Source of the DNA: Hofstenia miamia
Taxonomy: Eukaryota > Xenacoelomorpha > Acoela
DNA length: 64,000 bases
NCBI GenBank assembly: GCA_004352715.1
Contig: SCFE01000058.1
Coordinates: 1,848,826 to 1,912,825 of the forward strand
Direction: 5' to 3'
Shown: piece after piece, positions 50,011 through 61,380 of the stretch
Layout of the letters: each line of letters begins with the position of its first letter
Position numbering within the stretch: the first letter of the stretch is position 1
Made by a program: the position numbers and the translations under genes
The notes under the pieces: generated by a model
The model's database searches: none
Told to the model about the DNA's origin: nothing
Seen by the model: only the letters and a program-made list of their open reading frames with translations

Positions 50011-51059
50011 AATTTATCTCTGGTGTGCTTTGATCGTGATATAGATATTAATTTCGAAAGCAAGACCTGATGCCTGAAATTATTTTTCTTGTTTTAGCAT
50101 GTAATTAAAATTTTTCCATATTTACATGTACGTATTTTATTATCTAGATAAAAGTTAAGTTTTTGACAAACATTTTAATGAGAACTTGCGCTTAACCTTT
50201 TGTTTCCATTGCTATTAAAGCAATCTATTTTTAAAATCAAAATTTTATCAAACAGCTTACCCAATTGAAAATTCCTGGATTATTTCCTATAATCAACGTT
50301 ATAAGCGCATGTAGAATTTCTCATTACAAGAAATTAAAGGGTAGAATTTGTATATGATAAATTATACTTTTCCAGTATTTATTTCTGAAAGTTAAGGTAT
50401 GATGGACAGTAATTCTTAGATTTGAAGGTAACATTTTCATATTAAAGTGCATAAAATTTGAAATTTGTCGAGGCTAATAAATCTTAAGAACATTATATTA
50501 CTTATCCAATAGATTATATTACTGTAAGGAAGAAACAGATGTCAACAAGACAGAATTATGTTACTTACAATAAATAAAACCAGAATTAATCTTAAATTGT
50601 CTATGCCCTTTATAAAGGACAAACTGTGTCCCATATTTTCAAGCAATTTTCTCCAAGCCTATAATGACATTGAGAAATCCTGAGAAATCCGTTTTAACAT
50701 TGTTGACATTATAAAAAATCAGACTGTTAAATATAAAGAGAATTTAAATGTTTGTAAAAATTTTCACACAGCACTTCCATTAATGAGAAACTTTTAGGCA
50801 TCATATCGTATCATTCAGGAAAATTCACCAACAATTGGTGCAGAAGATTTTCTCCATCTCAGCAATTTTGAATAAAAGAAAGTCTTCTTTTGTAGGGTGC
50901 TACATTAGGATGTATCAAACGTTCCTTCCAAACTGAAGAGAATGTTCGAAATCAAAGCTGGACATTTGTAATAAACTGTTCAGCTGATTGTGATGTCGAA
51001 AAACAATGGGTGGAACAACTAATAATAACTTTCATTTTATGTAATAGAACCACCCAAAC
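50011..51059. other. No recognised gene
   Basis: AT-rich DNA between the unidentified segment and a LINE. Part of it may be the LINE's 5' region. Confidence 0.4.
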
Positions 51060-53093
51060 CCATTTAGTCAACCGTACACAAAGTCAGGAGTCCCAGGACC
51101 TCAATGAGACAGCGGCCATGAAGGGTTTACAACAAAGGAGGAGAGACTTCTTTATGTTGTGAAGTTTTCAGATATCTGAGTTTTTTTATAAAAACTGCAA
51201 AATTTCTTCTATCCGCTTCAGATATTTCATTTTATCTAAATGGTATCTACCACCTTAATTGGCTTAATTGGACCTGATGATATTCTTCTAATGATTCTCA
51301 GCAAATGTGTATCAGCCTTTGCCTTGCCCCTCCAATATCTTTTTACTGACATTCTCTTGTCCTGTACATTTCCTTCTAAATGGAAAACTGTTTTCATATT
51401 TCCTATTTTGAAATGTCAGGACCTCAACAAACTGCTTGTGATTAGTTATCGCACTCTCTTCCTTCACAAGATTTCCATTGTCTCTGAACGTCTTTTGTTC
51501 AAATTTCTCTTAGCTCGTATCAAAACCTTCCTTTCCCATCAATCTAGTTTCTGCCCTTGGCGTTTGATAATTACTCATCTTAACTGTCTCCTTAACTCTG
51601 TATACAGTTGTTTTGACACAAACACAGAGGCAGCAATTATCTTTTCCGACTTTTCATCAATCTCTTCTGACTATTTATCTAGCCTTTTTCAAGTTACTCA
51701 GTTTAATTCCTATTTCTGTCTCTATTTACAGTGGTGCGCCTTAAGGTTTCCTGTTTGCCATTCGTCTCTTTCTTGTGTAAATTAATAATCTTCCTCTATG
51801 TGCCCATCCTTGCAATGCAGTCACTATGCTGATGACACTACAATTACTCTTTTGGTCCTGACTTTCACTATAATTCAATCGCCTACTGATAGACTTCTAA
51901 TAATCTTGAATTATAACCCACTAAATCTAAATGCCTTTTATCTCATTCTGCAAGCTGTTCCATTGCGTCTTTCCCTAGTACTTTTCTTCTTGATTCTACT
52001 CCGCCTTCTAATGATTCTGAACATACCTGCGTTGGTCTTCGTCTATCCTTCCTCAACTTAGTCCTCTCATATCAACTTCAAACTTAAGAAAGCTACATCC
52101 TCTTTGTTTGCTATCCAGCGTAACATTCCTCTCCACCCGTATTGGCCCAAAGAAATCTCGACCTCCCGATTTCATTCACTATCTTTTCATATGGCTCTCC
52201 TTGGCCTATTCCACGCACTTCTTTACTCAGTTGAGAAGAGTTTTCAACGAGGTGTTAAGTGGATTTCTCCCCTTTTCCTACAATTCCGCACTATTTTCGA
52301 TTAATTTATTACCCCGTTCACTTCAGCTTCAAGATATTGATCTTTTCTTCAACTATCGTTTGTTTAAACTTAATAAGAACATGCAGATATATTTCTACTT
52401 ACAAAGTCATCGTCAGTTTTAAAAATTATTCTCTAAATTTACTAGATTTTACAATAATTATAATTTTTTAAATTTAAAATAGTGGCAAGTTTAATTTATA
52501 AATATAGTCTTCTTTGTGTTCAAACTTATTTGCAAGGATTTTATAAAAATACTCTATATAATTTTTAAATTAAGCAAAGTTTGAACAAAAAAGAAAAGTA
52601 TTTATAAACTAAACTTGCCACTTTTTAATATTTAGAAAATTATAATTATTACTGTAAAATCTAATAAATTTAGAGGAAATAATTTGCAAAACTGACGATG
52701 ACTAAGTCGAAATATATCTGCATGTTCTTATTAAGTTTAATTAAGCTCCTAAAACAATATCGTTTATTTGAACAATATGATCTTGATCCATTTGACTACT
52801 TTAAATTTAATCCTTTTCATTCTACAGGCACTCACAAAATTCTTTATGCGCATTATTCTTATTCTTACCTGAAATTGCTCCATCACTTACGTTCTCTCAT
52901 CTTCTAAACGTAAGTTATCTCTCTACTCCATAGTCTGGTCCTCTTGAGCCTCACTTCAATTTTGATAATCCGTGTTCTTTTCTTATATATTATTCTTCCT
53001 GCTTTTATTAACATTTTTAGCATTATTTTATTTTTTAAATTGTATTTGTTTTGATCGCCGCAAGGTGAATATAGTAATTTGTTGTTGTTACTA
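51060..53093 (+). mobile_element. Decayed LINE, split by a foldback element
   Basis: Plus strand. A 181-codon frame (51240-51785) keeps RT features: FPSKWKTVFIFPILK, LNSVYSCFDTNTEAAIIFSDFSS (catalytic region, with FLDFSKAFD decayed to FSDFSS), followed by HYADDTTITLL with YADD at 51825-51836. A C-terminal part continues from 52740 (DPFDYFKFNPFHSTGTHKIL), then a 3' UTR ending near 53093 with repeated TTG units. Frames change repeatedly. A 375-bp inverted-repeat element sits at 52365-52739. It belongs to a different LINE lineage from the copies at 28-33 kb. Confidence 0.75.
52365..52739. mobile_element. Foldback (inverted-repeat) element, 375 bp
   Basis: Bases 52365-52527 are an imperfect reverse complement of 52577-52739, with a spacer of about 50 bp. 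Outer ends TAAACTTAATAAGAACATGC are exact over at least 30 bp, and blocks such as GTCATCGTCAGTTTT and GTGGCAAGTTTA recur. LINE sequence resumes on both sides. No coding capacity; no clear target duplication. Confidence 0.8.
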
Positions 53094-53844
53094 TGCTCAG
53101 TTTGACTAGTTTGCGGATTAACAATGCTTCACAATAACTTCAAATTTTTGAATTGATCAAAAAATGTAATCATTAATTTACATTAGCTTCAGGTGAGGAT
53201 TGTTAATAAGCACACTTAATTAGATTTGCAATGCCGTTCAAATTCATATCTTAAAATGATGTATGTGTATATGATTATTACAATCTTTAGTTTAATTGTA
53301 TGAAAATATGTTAAAATATTGCCTGCACAAGCCTCCAATCGAAATTTAAAATATTTCTCAAATCAGCAATTTAAATGTTTTTGGAACATAGATTTTGATT
53401 AAAAATCTAAATGTAATTTGAGTATTAGAAAATATCATTGCATTTGAAGCGCAATCCTTGTAACAAACTGTTGACTTACATGCATTTATGTACTCATTTG
53501 ATGATAAAATCGTTGTATCAAAGCACACGTCTTTAAATTTTGGGACTTTGAAGTTTCATATTGTTGGTTCCTTACCAGAATTGTTATGCTAATTACGTCA
53601 TCTTATTTATAGACTTGTATTGAGTAGACTAACAGAATCATAAATATTTTCAAAAAAAAATATGAAGTTTGAGAATGCTTTTACATAGCAAAAACGTTCT
53701 TGAAAAAAATTGCACTAGGAAGTGAAAATAAGCGCTGTTATATCAAATTTAGACCGCCAACAACGAAATGTTAGGAAAAATATATTATATTTTAACTAAG
53801 CATTCTTATATGCAATAAAAATGCACGATTACCAGCCTCAAACT

Positions 53845-53850
53845 TTTATT
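53845..53850 (-). promoter_or_regulatory. Polyadenylation signal of the arginine kinase gene
   Basis: Canonical AATAAA on the - strand, 73 bases beyond the TAA stop at 53924-53926. The spacing is normal for a short 3' UTR. Confidence 0.6.
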
Positions 53851-53923
53851 AAACTAAATGCAAATATAGTTCACACGGTGATGAATATTAAATGTGAAAA
53901 AACTTAACAATTTACTAATAAAC

Positions 53924-55039
53924 TTAAAGCTTATCTTCTTCGGCCTTTACTTTTTGCACACCTTTATAAAGTGCAGTAACAATTTCGGCTTCGCTAATGC
54001 AAAATCTAGCAGATGGAGAAATATCAACGGTACCATCTGCACCAATTGGAGTGTGCTCACCACCCAATCCACGAACGGATAGCCCGAAATCCTTGCAAAT
54101 TTTCTTAGCTTTTTCATCAGAACCACCAGCAGTAAGTTTGGGCAGCTTAATATGGACTGATGCACGCATACCGGTACCCATATTAGTTGGGCAAGATGTA
54201 ATTACACCAAATTCAGGGGACTTGGCACAACCACCTTTAATGCATTGTTCAATGACATCAACAATGCCCTTCAATCGGTCAAAGACATCATTAATCACAG
54301 TCGACACTTTCATTGACATAATTCTAAGATGGTCTTCTTCACCAACCCAAACAATAGCACCTTTATCGGCAGAAATATAACAGCCACGACCATATGGCCA
54401 ATGATCAGAAATACCAGCTGTGTTAAGATAAGTATCAGCAGACATGTCTTTAAACATAATGTGAGCTTTCACTAATTCGTCGTAGCGTTGATCAGAAATT
54501 TTATGTTTATGACCAGGTGTCAATGATACATATTCACCTCCATACGCAGGATCCTTAATCAGCTTATCGAATACAACGCACATGTCATTTTCCATATTTT
54601 GCCTGTCTTCTTGAGTCATAGCTCCGGGGAGAGGATATGCTTGTAGATTTCTTCCGACTCTAACTCTCATTGAAAGAGCAGGTAAACCGATTTTGCTAAC
54701 ATCTAACTTACCATCAGATGGCAGGCCTTCAATACCAACAAGATTCCAGTTGTTTTCATGCTTCTTCTTAGAGAGATCTACCTTATGATATTTCTCCAAA
54801 ACCTTAGAGAAAAATGGTTTGAAGTCATCATAATCAGTAGGCTGCATGGCATAACAACCAGTTTGAGAGTTGGGATTCTCAATGCCTGAGTTAAGAATTT
54901 GAAGAAGTCGCTGCTTATTGTTATCGGTGAGGGTATTGAAGTAGGCCTCATCAAAAACGGCTACACCAATATTATTTGGAAATTCTTTTTTGATGCTATT
55001 GATTTTTTTAAGCTGCTCAGCAACGTTATAGTTAGGCAT
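53924..55039 (-). CDS. Argk: Arginine kinase (ATP:guanidino phosphotransferase), complete
   Basis: Phosphagen kinase that reversibly moves phosphate between ATP and (most likely) L-arginine to buffer cytosolic ATP. The frame opens earlier at 55045 on a TTG, but the first ATG is at 55039, giving 371 residues starting MPNYNVAEQLKK. Visible: a guanidino-specificity loop near residues 55-65 (NPNSQTGCYAM), an ATP-binding Arg cluster SMRVRVGR (123-130), GRGCYIS (217-223), GEEDH (233-237; one of its Glu residues should be the substrate-contacting one), the family signature CPTNMGTGMR with reactive Cys283, and the flexible-loop GEHT with Glu328. All key residues are present and no N-terminal targeting peptide is evident. 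The segments GRGCYISADKGAIVWVGEED and CPTNMGTGMR differ from the usual arthropod form, so a less common kinase subgroup is likely; another guanidino substrate cannot be excluded. The coding region has no intron. Confidence 0.93.
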   Translation of the reverse strand: MPNYNVAEQLKKINSIKKEFPNNIGVAVFDEAYFNTLTDNNKQRLLQILNSGIENPNSQTGCYAMQPTDYDDFKPFFSKVLEKYHKVDLSKKKHENNWNLVGIEGLPSDGKLDVSKIGLPALSMRVRVGRNLQAYPLPGAMTQEDRQNMENDMCVVFDKLIKDPAYGGEYVSLTPGHKHKISDQRYDELVKAHIMFKDMSADTYLNTAGISDHWPYGRGCYISADKGAIVWVGEEDHLRIMSMKVSTVINDVFDRLKGIVDVIEQCIKGGCAKSPEFGVITSCPTNMGTGMRASVHIKLPKLTAGGSDEKAKKICKDFGLSVRGLGGEHTPIGADGTVDISPSARFCISEAEIVTALYKGVQKVKAEEDKL

Positions 55040-55080
55040 TTTCAATCTCAGACGAAGGAATATCTAAATAAATATAACAT
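55040..55080 (-). promoter_or_regulatory. 5' leader of arginine kinase with likely splice acceptor
   Basis: Reading the - strand, the ATG is preceded by a TTTATTTAG near 55065, a plausible acceptor, then about 25 bases of leader. This suggests an upstream non-coding first exon, so the promoter may lie well upstream (above 55100). Inferred from sequence only. Confidence 0.4.
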
Positions 55081-55962
55081 AATTTATGCATAAAAATCGT
55101 AATTAAAGCAGTGCACGCAAAGTAATTATTTATGCAAATTTCGAAGCAAGTGGCACGCCCACTTGAAAATCAATTGACTACACAAAGAATCTTCTGTGTA
55201 AATAGTGATCTTAATTTATTAAGAATGTAAATAGCACTCCAGTATCAGTATCTATCAACAGCTATTCAGTTAATTTTCAATAATGAAACGCATTCAAACA
55301 TATTTAGACACTTATCATATTTCGATAAATTGTTATAGTACAATAGCTAAAGATGAATTCCATATATCAATTATCAAGCGCTTATTCAAAGGAAGGAACA
55401 GTAGAGCTCCAACAATATTAAGAAAATGCATATAATTTTTTTAATTAACTTTAATAAAGAACCGATTAATTGGCAAATTTTTCTAATTAATGCACCTCAA
55501 CGCATTTGAAGAACTGTTGAATTAGTATTTGTTCAATATATTTAGACGTTTTGCGGCTCTGCAATACGAGTTCAGTTTAACTGCAAAGTCTGCAGATATT
55601 GCATTAAATGTTAATTTTTACTTTGAATAAAGTTTGTTAGATAACGATTACAAAACACCAGTCCAATGATATCAAATAACACCACGCCACCCTCGGTCTG
55701 AACGTGGAGAAAACGGCACAGAAATGTAATATTCTGTTATCAGTGGCTAAACACTTGCTAAAGAATGCCAGAAGCATTTTCATTCTCGCGACCTTGTAAT
55801 TTAAATACTAACAGTCAATCAATGTTAAAAATATGCCTACGTTTAAAAGCAATTCCTTCTAAATAAACACTTTTCCGGTATACTTATTTTATGAGTTGAA
55901 AATACATGCACCTAAAAGAACACTTAAAGCAAAAAATGAGAATTTTTAAAGAATTAATTATA

Positions 55963-56177
55963 CAGGGTGGGCCAAAAGTTAGGGGGCAGTGATACTCAAT
56001 CACTCACCTACAAATTTAACAAACACTGGTAAATGGTGGACAATTTAAGTATTTGTAAATAAAAGGATCATTTATTATTAATTACATTACAGTGAACGTA
56101 TATAAACTGAATAAATGCTTAATTTACATTAAAAAATTACATTTTTGGTATTGCCACCTAACTTCTGGCCCACCCTG
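55963..56177. mobile_element. Mariner-type MITE, 215 bp, upstream of arginine kinase
   Basis: Left end CAGGGTGGGCCAAAAGTTAG and inverted right end CAGGGTGGGCCAGAAGTTAG differ at one base in 20. TA precedes the left end; the right flank is CA, an aged TA. It lies about 0.9 kb upstream of the kinase start codon. Confidence 0.82.
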
Positions 56178-57989
56178 CATGATCCCTTGATTTTTTCCCA
56201 AGGTCATTTTTACTTATGAAAAATTTCACACAATAAATGAACTTTTTTAGCTTGTTAGTATGGGCTAGCAAAATGAGGTTTAAAAGCCACAGCGTTATAT
56301 TATAAACTTAAGTCTTAACATTCTTGAACAAAGCATTTTTCAAGAGAAGCGCAACTAAAAACTAACGTTTTTCTTAGTATTACAAAATTGGCAAATTATA
56401 TTGATCTAAATACTGATATTGATCAATGCGAAGAATTTCACAAATGAAAAGTCAATAGAAATATTCAATTTATAATTAATTGATACATTTTATTAATGGT
56501 ATAATGTTCTTCCTTTTTGAGTTTGTAATTGTAGTAATTGCTACTGCAAAATTACATTTATAAAACACAGTATTAAATTTGCATGATTAGAAAACAATAA
56601 AAGGATTGTATGTAATTTCCAAAACTAAACTTCATTACCTTAGTGTAGACTGATTATGGTGGGAATTTAGTATTTGTTACTAAGATGTTAATTACATTTG
56701 GCAAGCATTTTGCATTAAACCGGGCTTCGTTTAAGCGTTCATTGCGAATCAAATCACAAATCTCACCTAACGGTCAAAAGTAAATTTTAAATAATACAGG
56801 AATTTACCTGCTAACAATATTACGGATTTTTATAAAATCGTTCGACTATCGACATTGGAATTTAAATTTAAAGCACAATGCATTCTGTAATTGCTCTGTG
56901 ACGTGAGCAAATGCAAGACTAATGTATTTACGAAAGAGAAAGCTTTCAAATAGCAAGTGCAGATTTCTTCTTGTTAAATTAAACAGTTTCAAAATTAGTT
57001 CAAATATATGCAGGGTTTGATTACAGCAAATTTAGGATCAAAGCCCTAATTTATAGCTTGAAAATGAAAACAGCCTAAATTTGTTTTAAAACTGTTTTCA
57101 AAATGCTAAAAGTACTTAAACTTAAAATATATTCTAAAATGTTAATCCGGATTAGAAAATTGGCTAAACCAATTACTACTGGCATGCTGTTTTAGGTGTT
57201 AGAATATCAGGCTTGTGTACTGTCAATCAAGATGTCAATTAAAGCTGTTAATGTTACAAGTTATGATTGCTTCGGCTATGTGCGGTGGGTGATGTCATAT
57301 TTAGTTTTTATCTTTTGCTGTCTTAAAGCAATAGTGATTAATGTACGTTTCGATCTAGTGACATCAAAAGGTCTCGGGCCTACTTAAAGATTTTGTGAAA
57401 AATGGAAGCGGTTACCACACTATTACGTTTAAGAAAATAAAAAATTGCGAGAAAGCAAAAATGGTTAACTATCAAAATTAATGCTATATGTGAACATGTT
57501 ATTTCACATTGTAACAACGCGTAGAAATTGTCACCAATTTAAGTTTTAAAGGTCTTTCATTTTCTTGACAATTTTAAGCTAAGACTAAGCATTTTAAGGA
57601 ATCTATGAAATCTTAAACAACCAAGGCGATTTTCAACATCTGTAATGGTTATTAAAATTATTTGCAAATTTCAAATATTGAATTTTAATAATGTAGCAGC
57701 CTTTTCCTGTGCATTTCACTTTGTCATAATACTTATTGTTGGAAATGTTTCTTGTGCTAATTGAAGAGATTTCAAAAGGTTTCCTAAAACACGATGTAAT
57801 TACACACAAGAGGGCGTTTACTAACCCTACTGTATTTTACCTCAACTGCTTTAGTTGCTGATGTACTACTCCTATTTTTAAAATAATACATTTAAAGGAA
57901 TAGTGGTTGATTTAGGATAAAAAAGTGAAGGGCTTTGGCAGTCTATCTACAGAAACAAACAGTTAAGGTTAGTTGATCTTAAAATTGGC
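56178..57989. other. No recognised gene
   Basis: AT-rich intergenic DNA. Possible distal promoter or first-exon region of the arginine kinase, but nothing specific could be identified. Confidence 0.4.
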
Positions 57990-57997
57990 CTTATATC

Positions 57998-58260
57998 CAG
58001 GGACGGATGTAGGAACTTCCAAACGGGTGGGCGATTTGATATAACTTTGAGTTTATAATAGATTACTTAAATAATAAGTACGGAATCATAAGATGAGTTG
58101 ATTAACAGCAGTATCTAAAATTCATGAGATACATTTTAATTTTTATGTTGAAATAAACACTGCCAATAAACGGATAAGCATATTATTTTAAAATTATAAA
58201 TTGCGCATCCTTTTAACGCAGCCAAAGGGTGGCGCCGCCCAACCCCTAAATCCCTCCCTG
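57998..58260. mobile_element. hAT-type MITE, 263 bp
   Basis: Left end CAGGGACGGATGTAGGA and inverted right end CAGGGAGGGATTTAGGG form the inverted repeats. Flanks CTTATATC (57990-57997) and CTTACATC (58261-58268) match at 7 of 8 bases. The CAGGGACGGATCTAGG style is common in hAT MITEs. Confidence 0.82.
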
Positions 58261-59061
58261 CTTACATCTTATTTGAATACTCAGAATGAGACAGGTTTGA
58301 ATGTTTCTTAAATTGGATTTCTCATTGAAAAAGGTAATACAATCACGTAATTCAGACACAGTAATAATTTTCGTTACAATTATTCCCTAAAAGTAGGAGC
58401 ACCACAGATGTTTCAATATTCGAACATTTTCAAATGATTTCATAGGCTTAAAGAAATTGTGGAAAATTGTGGTTAAAAGGTCCGACCTCTTTAAAGCAGG
58501 GTTGAAAAAAAGATTTTTATTGATAAAAAACAAAAAATAAGTTTTGAACGTTATTTTCAAAAATTGAATTATTTAGAGGCATCATTCAGAGAACGAAGAC
58601 AAAATGCTAGGCATTACAGTAATCTCCCGCTTAAGTCCGCAAATTGAATCTTATAGGCTTGTGCGGACTTACCTGGTAGGTGCGGACTTAACGTTTTTAG
58701 TTTTTTTTTTCTGGTACACACAGTTCAGTAGGTAGCGCAAAGAAAATAGGCTACTTCTCAGCACAATAAACTCTTTTAAGTCATAATAATTAGTGCGTTT
58801 TTACACGTCTTTGAAAATTATAATTCACGTTGTGCTAATGGACATTTTAACACGTCTTTGAGATTTCTGTCAAACCTGACATTAATTAACTAATTAACTG
58901 TACAGTAATTCTTCTTCTCGTGTCTTCAGAGTCGGTCCATAACGCTTCGGATCAGGTCTTTTGCTTTGATATTGTACTGTATTTATCAAGGTCTTCTCTT
59001 GTGCAGTCATAGGGGTTGACAATCTGGCATTCCAGTATACAAGACGCATACCAAAAAGGCA

Positions 59062-59136
59062 AGGAAAAGATCAAAGACCAAGCGGGAGGAAAAGATCAAA
59101 GACCAAGCGGGAGGAAAAGATCAAAGACCAAGTGCG
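59062..59136. repeat. Three tandem 25-bp units upstream of the pogo transposase
   Basis: Unit AGGAAAAGATCAAAGACCAA followed by GCGGG, repeated three times in the leader; the last copy ends GTGCGAG. It lies 146 bases before the start codon. Confidence 0.9.
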
Positions 59137-59281
59137 AGATCACGTGAGCACAAAAGCGGACAGGCAGCGGACAGGCAATAAATTAAAATCAGCGTTGCTC
59201 CATTTGATTATAACGCGTGAAGTGAAGGTGCTACAGCACAGTAGTAAATTAAGCTTAATACTGAAATTTTAACTACACGAA

Positions 59282-60973
59282 ATGTCAGGAAAAGGCAAGC
59301 GTTTAAGTGAATCTCAGAGACTGGAAATTATTACTGCATTGAGTGACCCAGGCCACCCTAGTAAGCGAAGTCTTGCACGAAAGTACGACGTAGATGAAAA
59401 AGCTATTCGAAAGGTTTGGGAAAATAGAGAAGCTATTCGAAAACGATCTGCTCTGATGTCAGAAGAAAGTAAAAGAAAACAATTTCGAGCATCTGTGGGT
59501 CGATTTTCTGAATTAGAAGATATGCTGTATCTTTGGGTTGATAGCATGCGCCGCGCAAGTCTTCCGGTTCCACCTTCATTGGCGATTTTAAAAGCAAAGC
59601 AAATCGCTGAACAGCTCTCGATATCAGAGAATGACTTTAAGGCTTCGTGGCAGTGGCTTAGCCGATTCAGAGCTCGAAAGGGATTACAAAAAGTTCTTCT
59701 TCACGGTGAAGGAGCAGAAGTTGATAAAGAAAACCCTGAGCTACTAGCTGCCTTAAATGATTTGTATGCTACTATCGCCCAGTATGATCCCGAGAATGTC
59801 TATAATATGGATGAAACTGGCTTGTTTTTTCGGCTCCTGCCTAGATACACCTTGCTAAGGCCATCTGAAGATGTCAGCACTACTCGAGGTAAAAAGAAAG
59901 CTAAAGAACGATTGTCACTGGTTGTTTGTGCAAATGCCACAGGAACTCATAAAGTTCCTTGTGCATTGATTGGGAAACCAAAATTTCCGGCTTGTATCAA
60001 GAATCGAAAATGGCCTTTAAAGTATCTGAGTCAGGGCAAAGCATGGATGGATGTCGACACATGTTGGAAATGGTTTAATGAGGTGTTTTATCCTGAAGTG
60101 AAGAAGAGAACAGGTCGCCGGGTTCTATTGTTAATGGACAATGCTCCTGGTCATTTTTCTGCTTTTGAAAGAAACAACGTTAAGGTGGCATTTTTCCCTC
60201 CCAACTGCACTAGCTGGAAACAACCATGTGATATGGGTATCATTGCAGCATTAAAGAAAAGGTACAGGTACCTGTATCTTAAGGATGTTCTTAGCTTTTA
60301 TGAGCTAGACAATACTTTGAAGGAACGCAAGCAAGAACAAGCAAAAAGGTTACCCAGAGGGGCAGCAGGTGTTGACTATGGCAAACCTGCTCATCTGCTG
60401 GATGCAGCAAACTATGTCAACCGTGCATGGGATTCGATATCGGAATCAGCCATAAAAAACTCTTTCAAAAAGGCTGAATTATTACCTTTGGAATGTGGCG
60501 TTGTTGAAGATGTCGACTTGATGGCTGACCTTTTGCACAGTTTGAAGTCTTTGAATATTGCAATTGACCAAAAAGAACTAGAAGATTTTGACCACGTTGA
60601 TGACGAAAATAACGAAGAGTATACACAGGTGATCTTGGAAGATGTTAATGAGGTGCTGGTTACAATGCAAACGGAAAAAGATGACGCTTCCGAAGAATCA
60701 AGCAATCACACTGGCGAAAATGATGACTGCACATCAATGGAGACCGACGTAATTTTTGGTGGCTTTGAACACCTTTATAAAAAGACGCTCGAAATTGAGG
60801 ACCAGTTGTTGTGCCAAGATGTGCAAGCCATAGCAGGAGATAGTTACGACAATTTGAGAAGGACATTTGAAAGTTTTCAAAAAACTCTACGTCGTGTAGC
60901 ACTGGAAGCAAAGCACAAAAATGTGCAAAATATGCAGCAGTTGACGATGCATGATATGTTTAAACATCAGTGA
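59282..60973 (+). CDS. pogo/Tigger (CENP-B-related) transposase, intact, 563 aa
   Basis: DDE transposase that would cut and paste the surrounding element at TA sites in the nucleus. An N-terminal Psq/CENP-B type helix-turn-helix (residues about 5-50; LSESQRLEIITALSDPGHPS, SLARKYDVDEKAIRKVW) is followed by a second CENP-B DNA-binding helix-turn-helix (about 70-140; ENDFKASWQWLSRFRARKGL). The catalytic domain has D177 (VYNMDETGLF), D286 (LLLMDNAPGH) and D317 (SWKQPCDMGI), a DD30D spacing typical of pogo. An acidic C-terminal tail follows. The ATG is the first in frame in a good context (GAAATGT). No stop or frameshift, and length is normal for Tigger proteins. Host domestication is unlikely because the inverted repeats and TA sites are intact. 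Confidence 0.93.
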   Translation: MSGKGKRLSESQRLEIITALSDPGHPSKRSLARKYDVDEKAIRKVWENREAIRKRSALMSEESKRKQFRASVGRFSELEDMLYLWVDSMRRASLPVPPSLAILKAKQIAEQLSISENDFKASWQWLSRFRARKGLQKVLLHGEGAEVDKENPELLAALNDLYATIAQYDPENVYNMDETGLFFRLLPRYTLLRPSEDVSTTRGKKKAKERLSLVVCANATGTHKVPCALIGKPKFPACIKNRKWPLKYLSQGKAWMDVDTCWKWFNEVFYPEVKKRTGRRVLLLMDNAPGHFSAFERNNVKVAFFPPNCTSWKQPCDMGIIAALKKRYRYLYLKDVLSFYELDNTLKERKQEQAKRLPRGAAGVDYGKPAHLLDAANYVNRAWDSISESAIKNSFKKAELLPLECGVVEDVDLMADLLHSLKSLNIAIDQKELEDFDHVDDENNEEYTQVILEDVNEVLVTMQTEKDDASEESSNHTGENDDCTSMETDVIFGGFEHLYKKTLEIEDQLLCQDVQAIAGDSYDNLRRTFESFQKTLRRVALEAKHKNVQNMQQLTMHDMFKHQ

Positions 60974-61380
60974 ACATTAGAAATGACATTAAATACCTTT
61001 ACTGTTGTCAATGCGTTTGTTGTGCTTTTAGTTTCTTGTGACATTATATAGCAGAGTGCATAGTACTCGTGCAGATTTTGACAAGTTGTATTGTACAAAA
61101 AGTGAAAAAAAATTCTTTTTGATAAACTTGAATCCCGATTTTTTGAGATTTTTTTGCGGACTTAACTGGGATGCGGACTTAAACGGGTGCGGACTTAAGC
61201 GGGAGATTACTGTACAGCAGTGTATTTGTGTATTACAGATAAAACGCAAATGAGTAATGCTCTCATCGGTACACGTAAAATTATTATCCAATTAGATTTG
61301 ATGTTGAATCTCACAGCACTTGCCCTAGCGGATAAAACAGGGATTTTCTTTACGCTTGATTTATGTAATAGCCTCTCAAT

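Larger units (their letters stand above)
58617..61212 (+). mobile_element. Complete pogo/Tigger-type DNA transposon, 2,596 bp
   Basis: Terminal inverted repeats of 24 bp are perfect: 58617-58640 and 61189-61212, beginning CAGTAATCTCCCGCTTAAGT. TA flanks each end (58615-58616 and 61213-61214). The motif GCGGACTTA occurs in direct copies at 58663, 58682, 61156, 61173 and 61189, and once inverted within the left repeat (58632-58640); these are likely transposase binding sites. It encodes one intact transposase. Perfect ends and an open frame suggest recent activity. Confidence 0.92.

Noticed and set aside
53997-54380. 127-codon + strand frame opposite the arginine kinase
   Set aside because: A shadow of the kinase coding sequence on the other strand.
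55040-55045. Upstream TTG start for arginine kinase
   Set aside because: Animal nuclear genes start at ATG; the in-frame ATG at 55039 gives the normal N-terminus.
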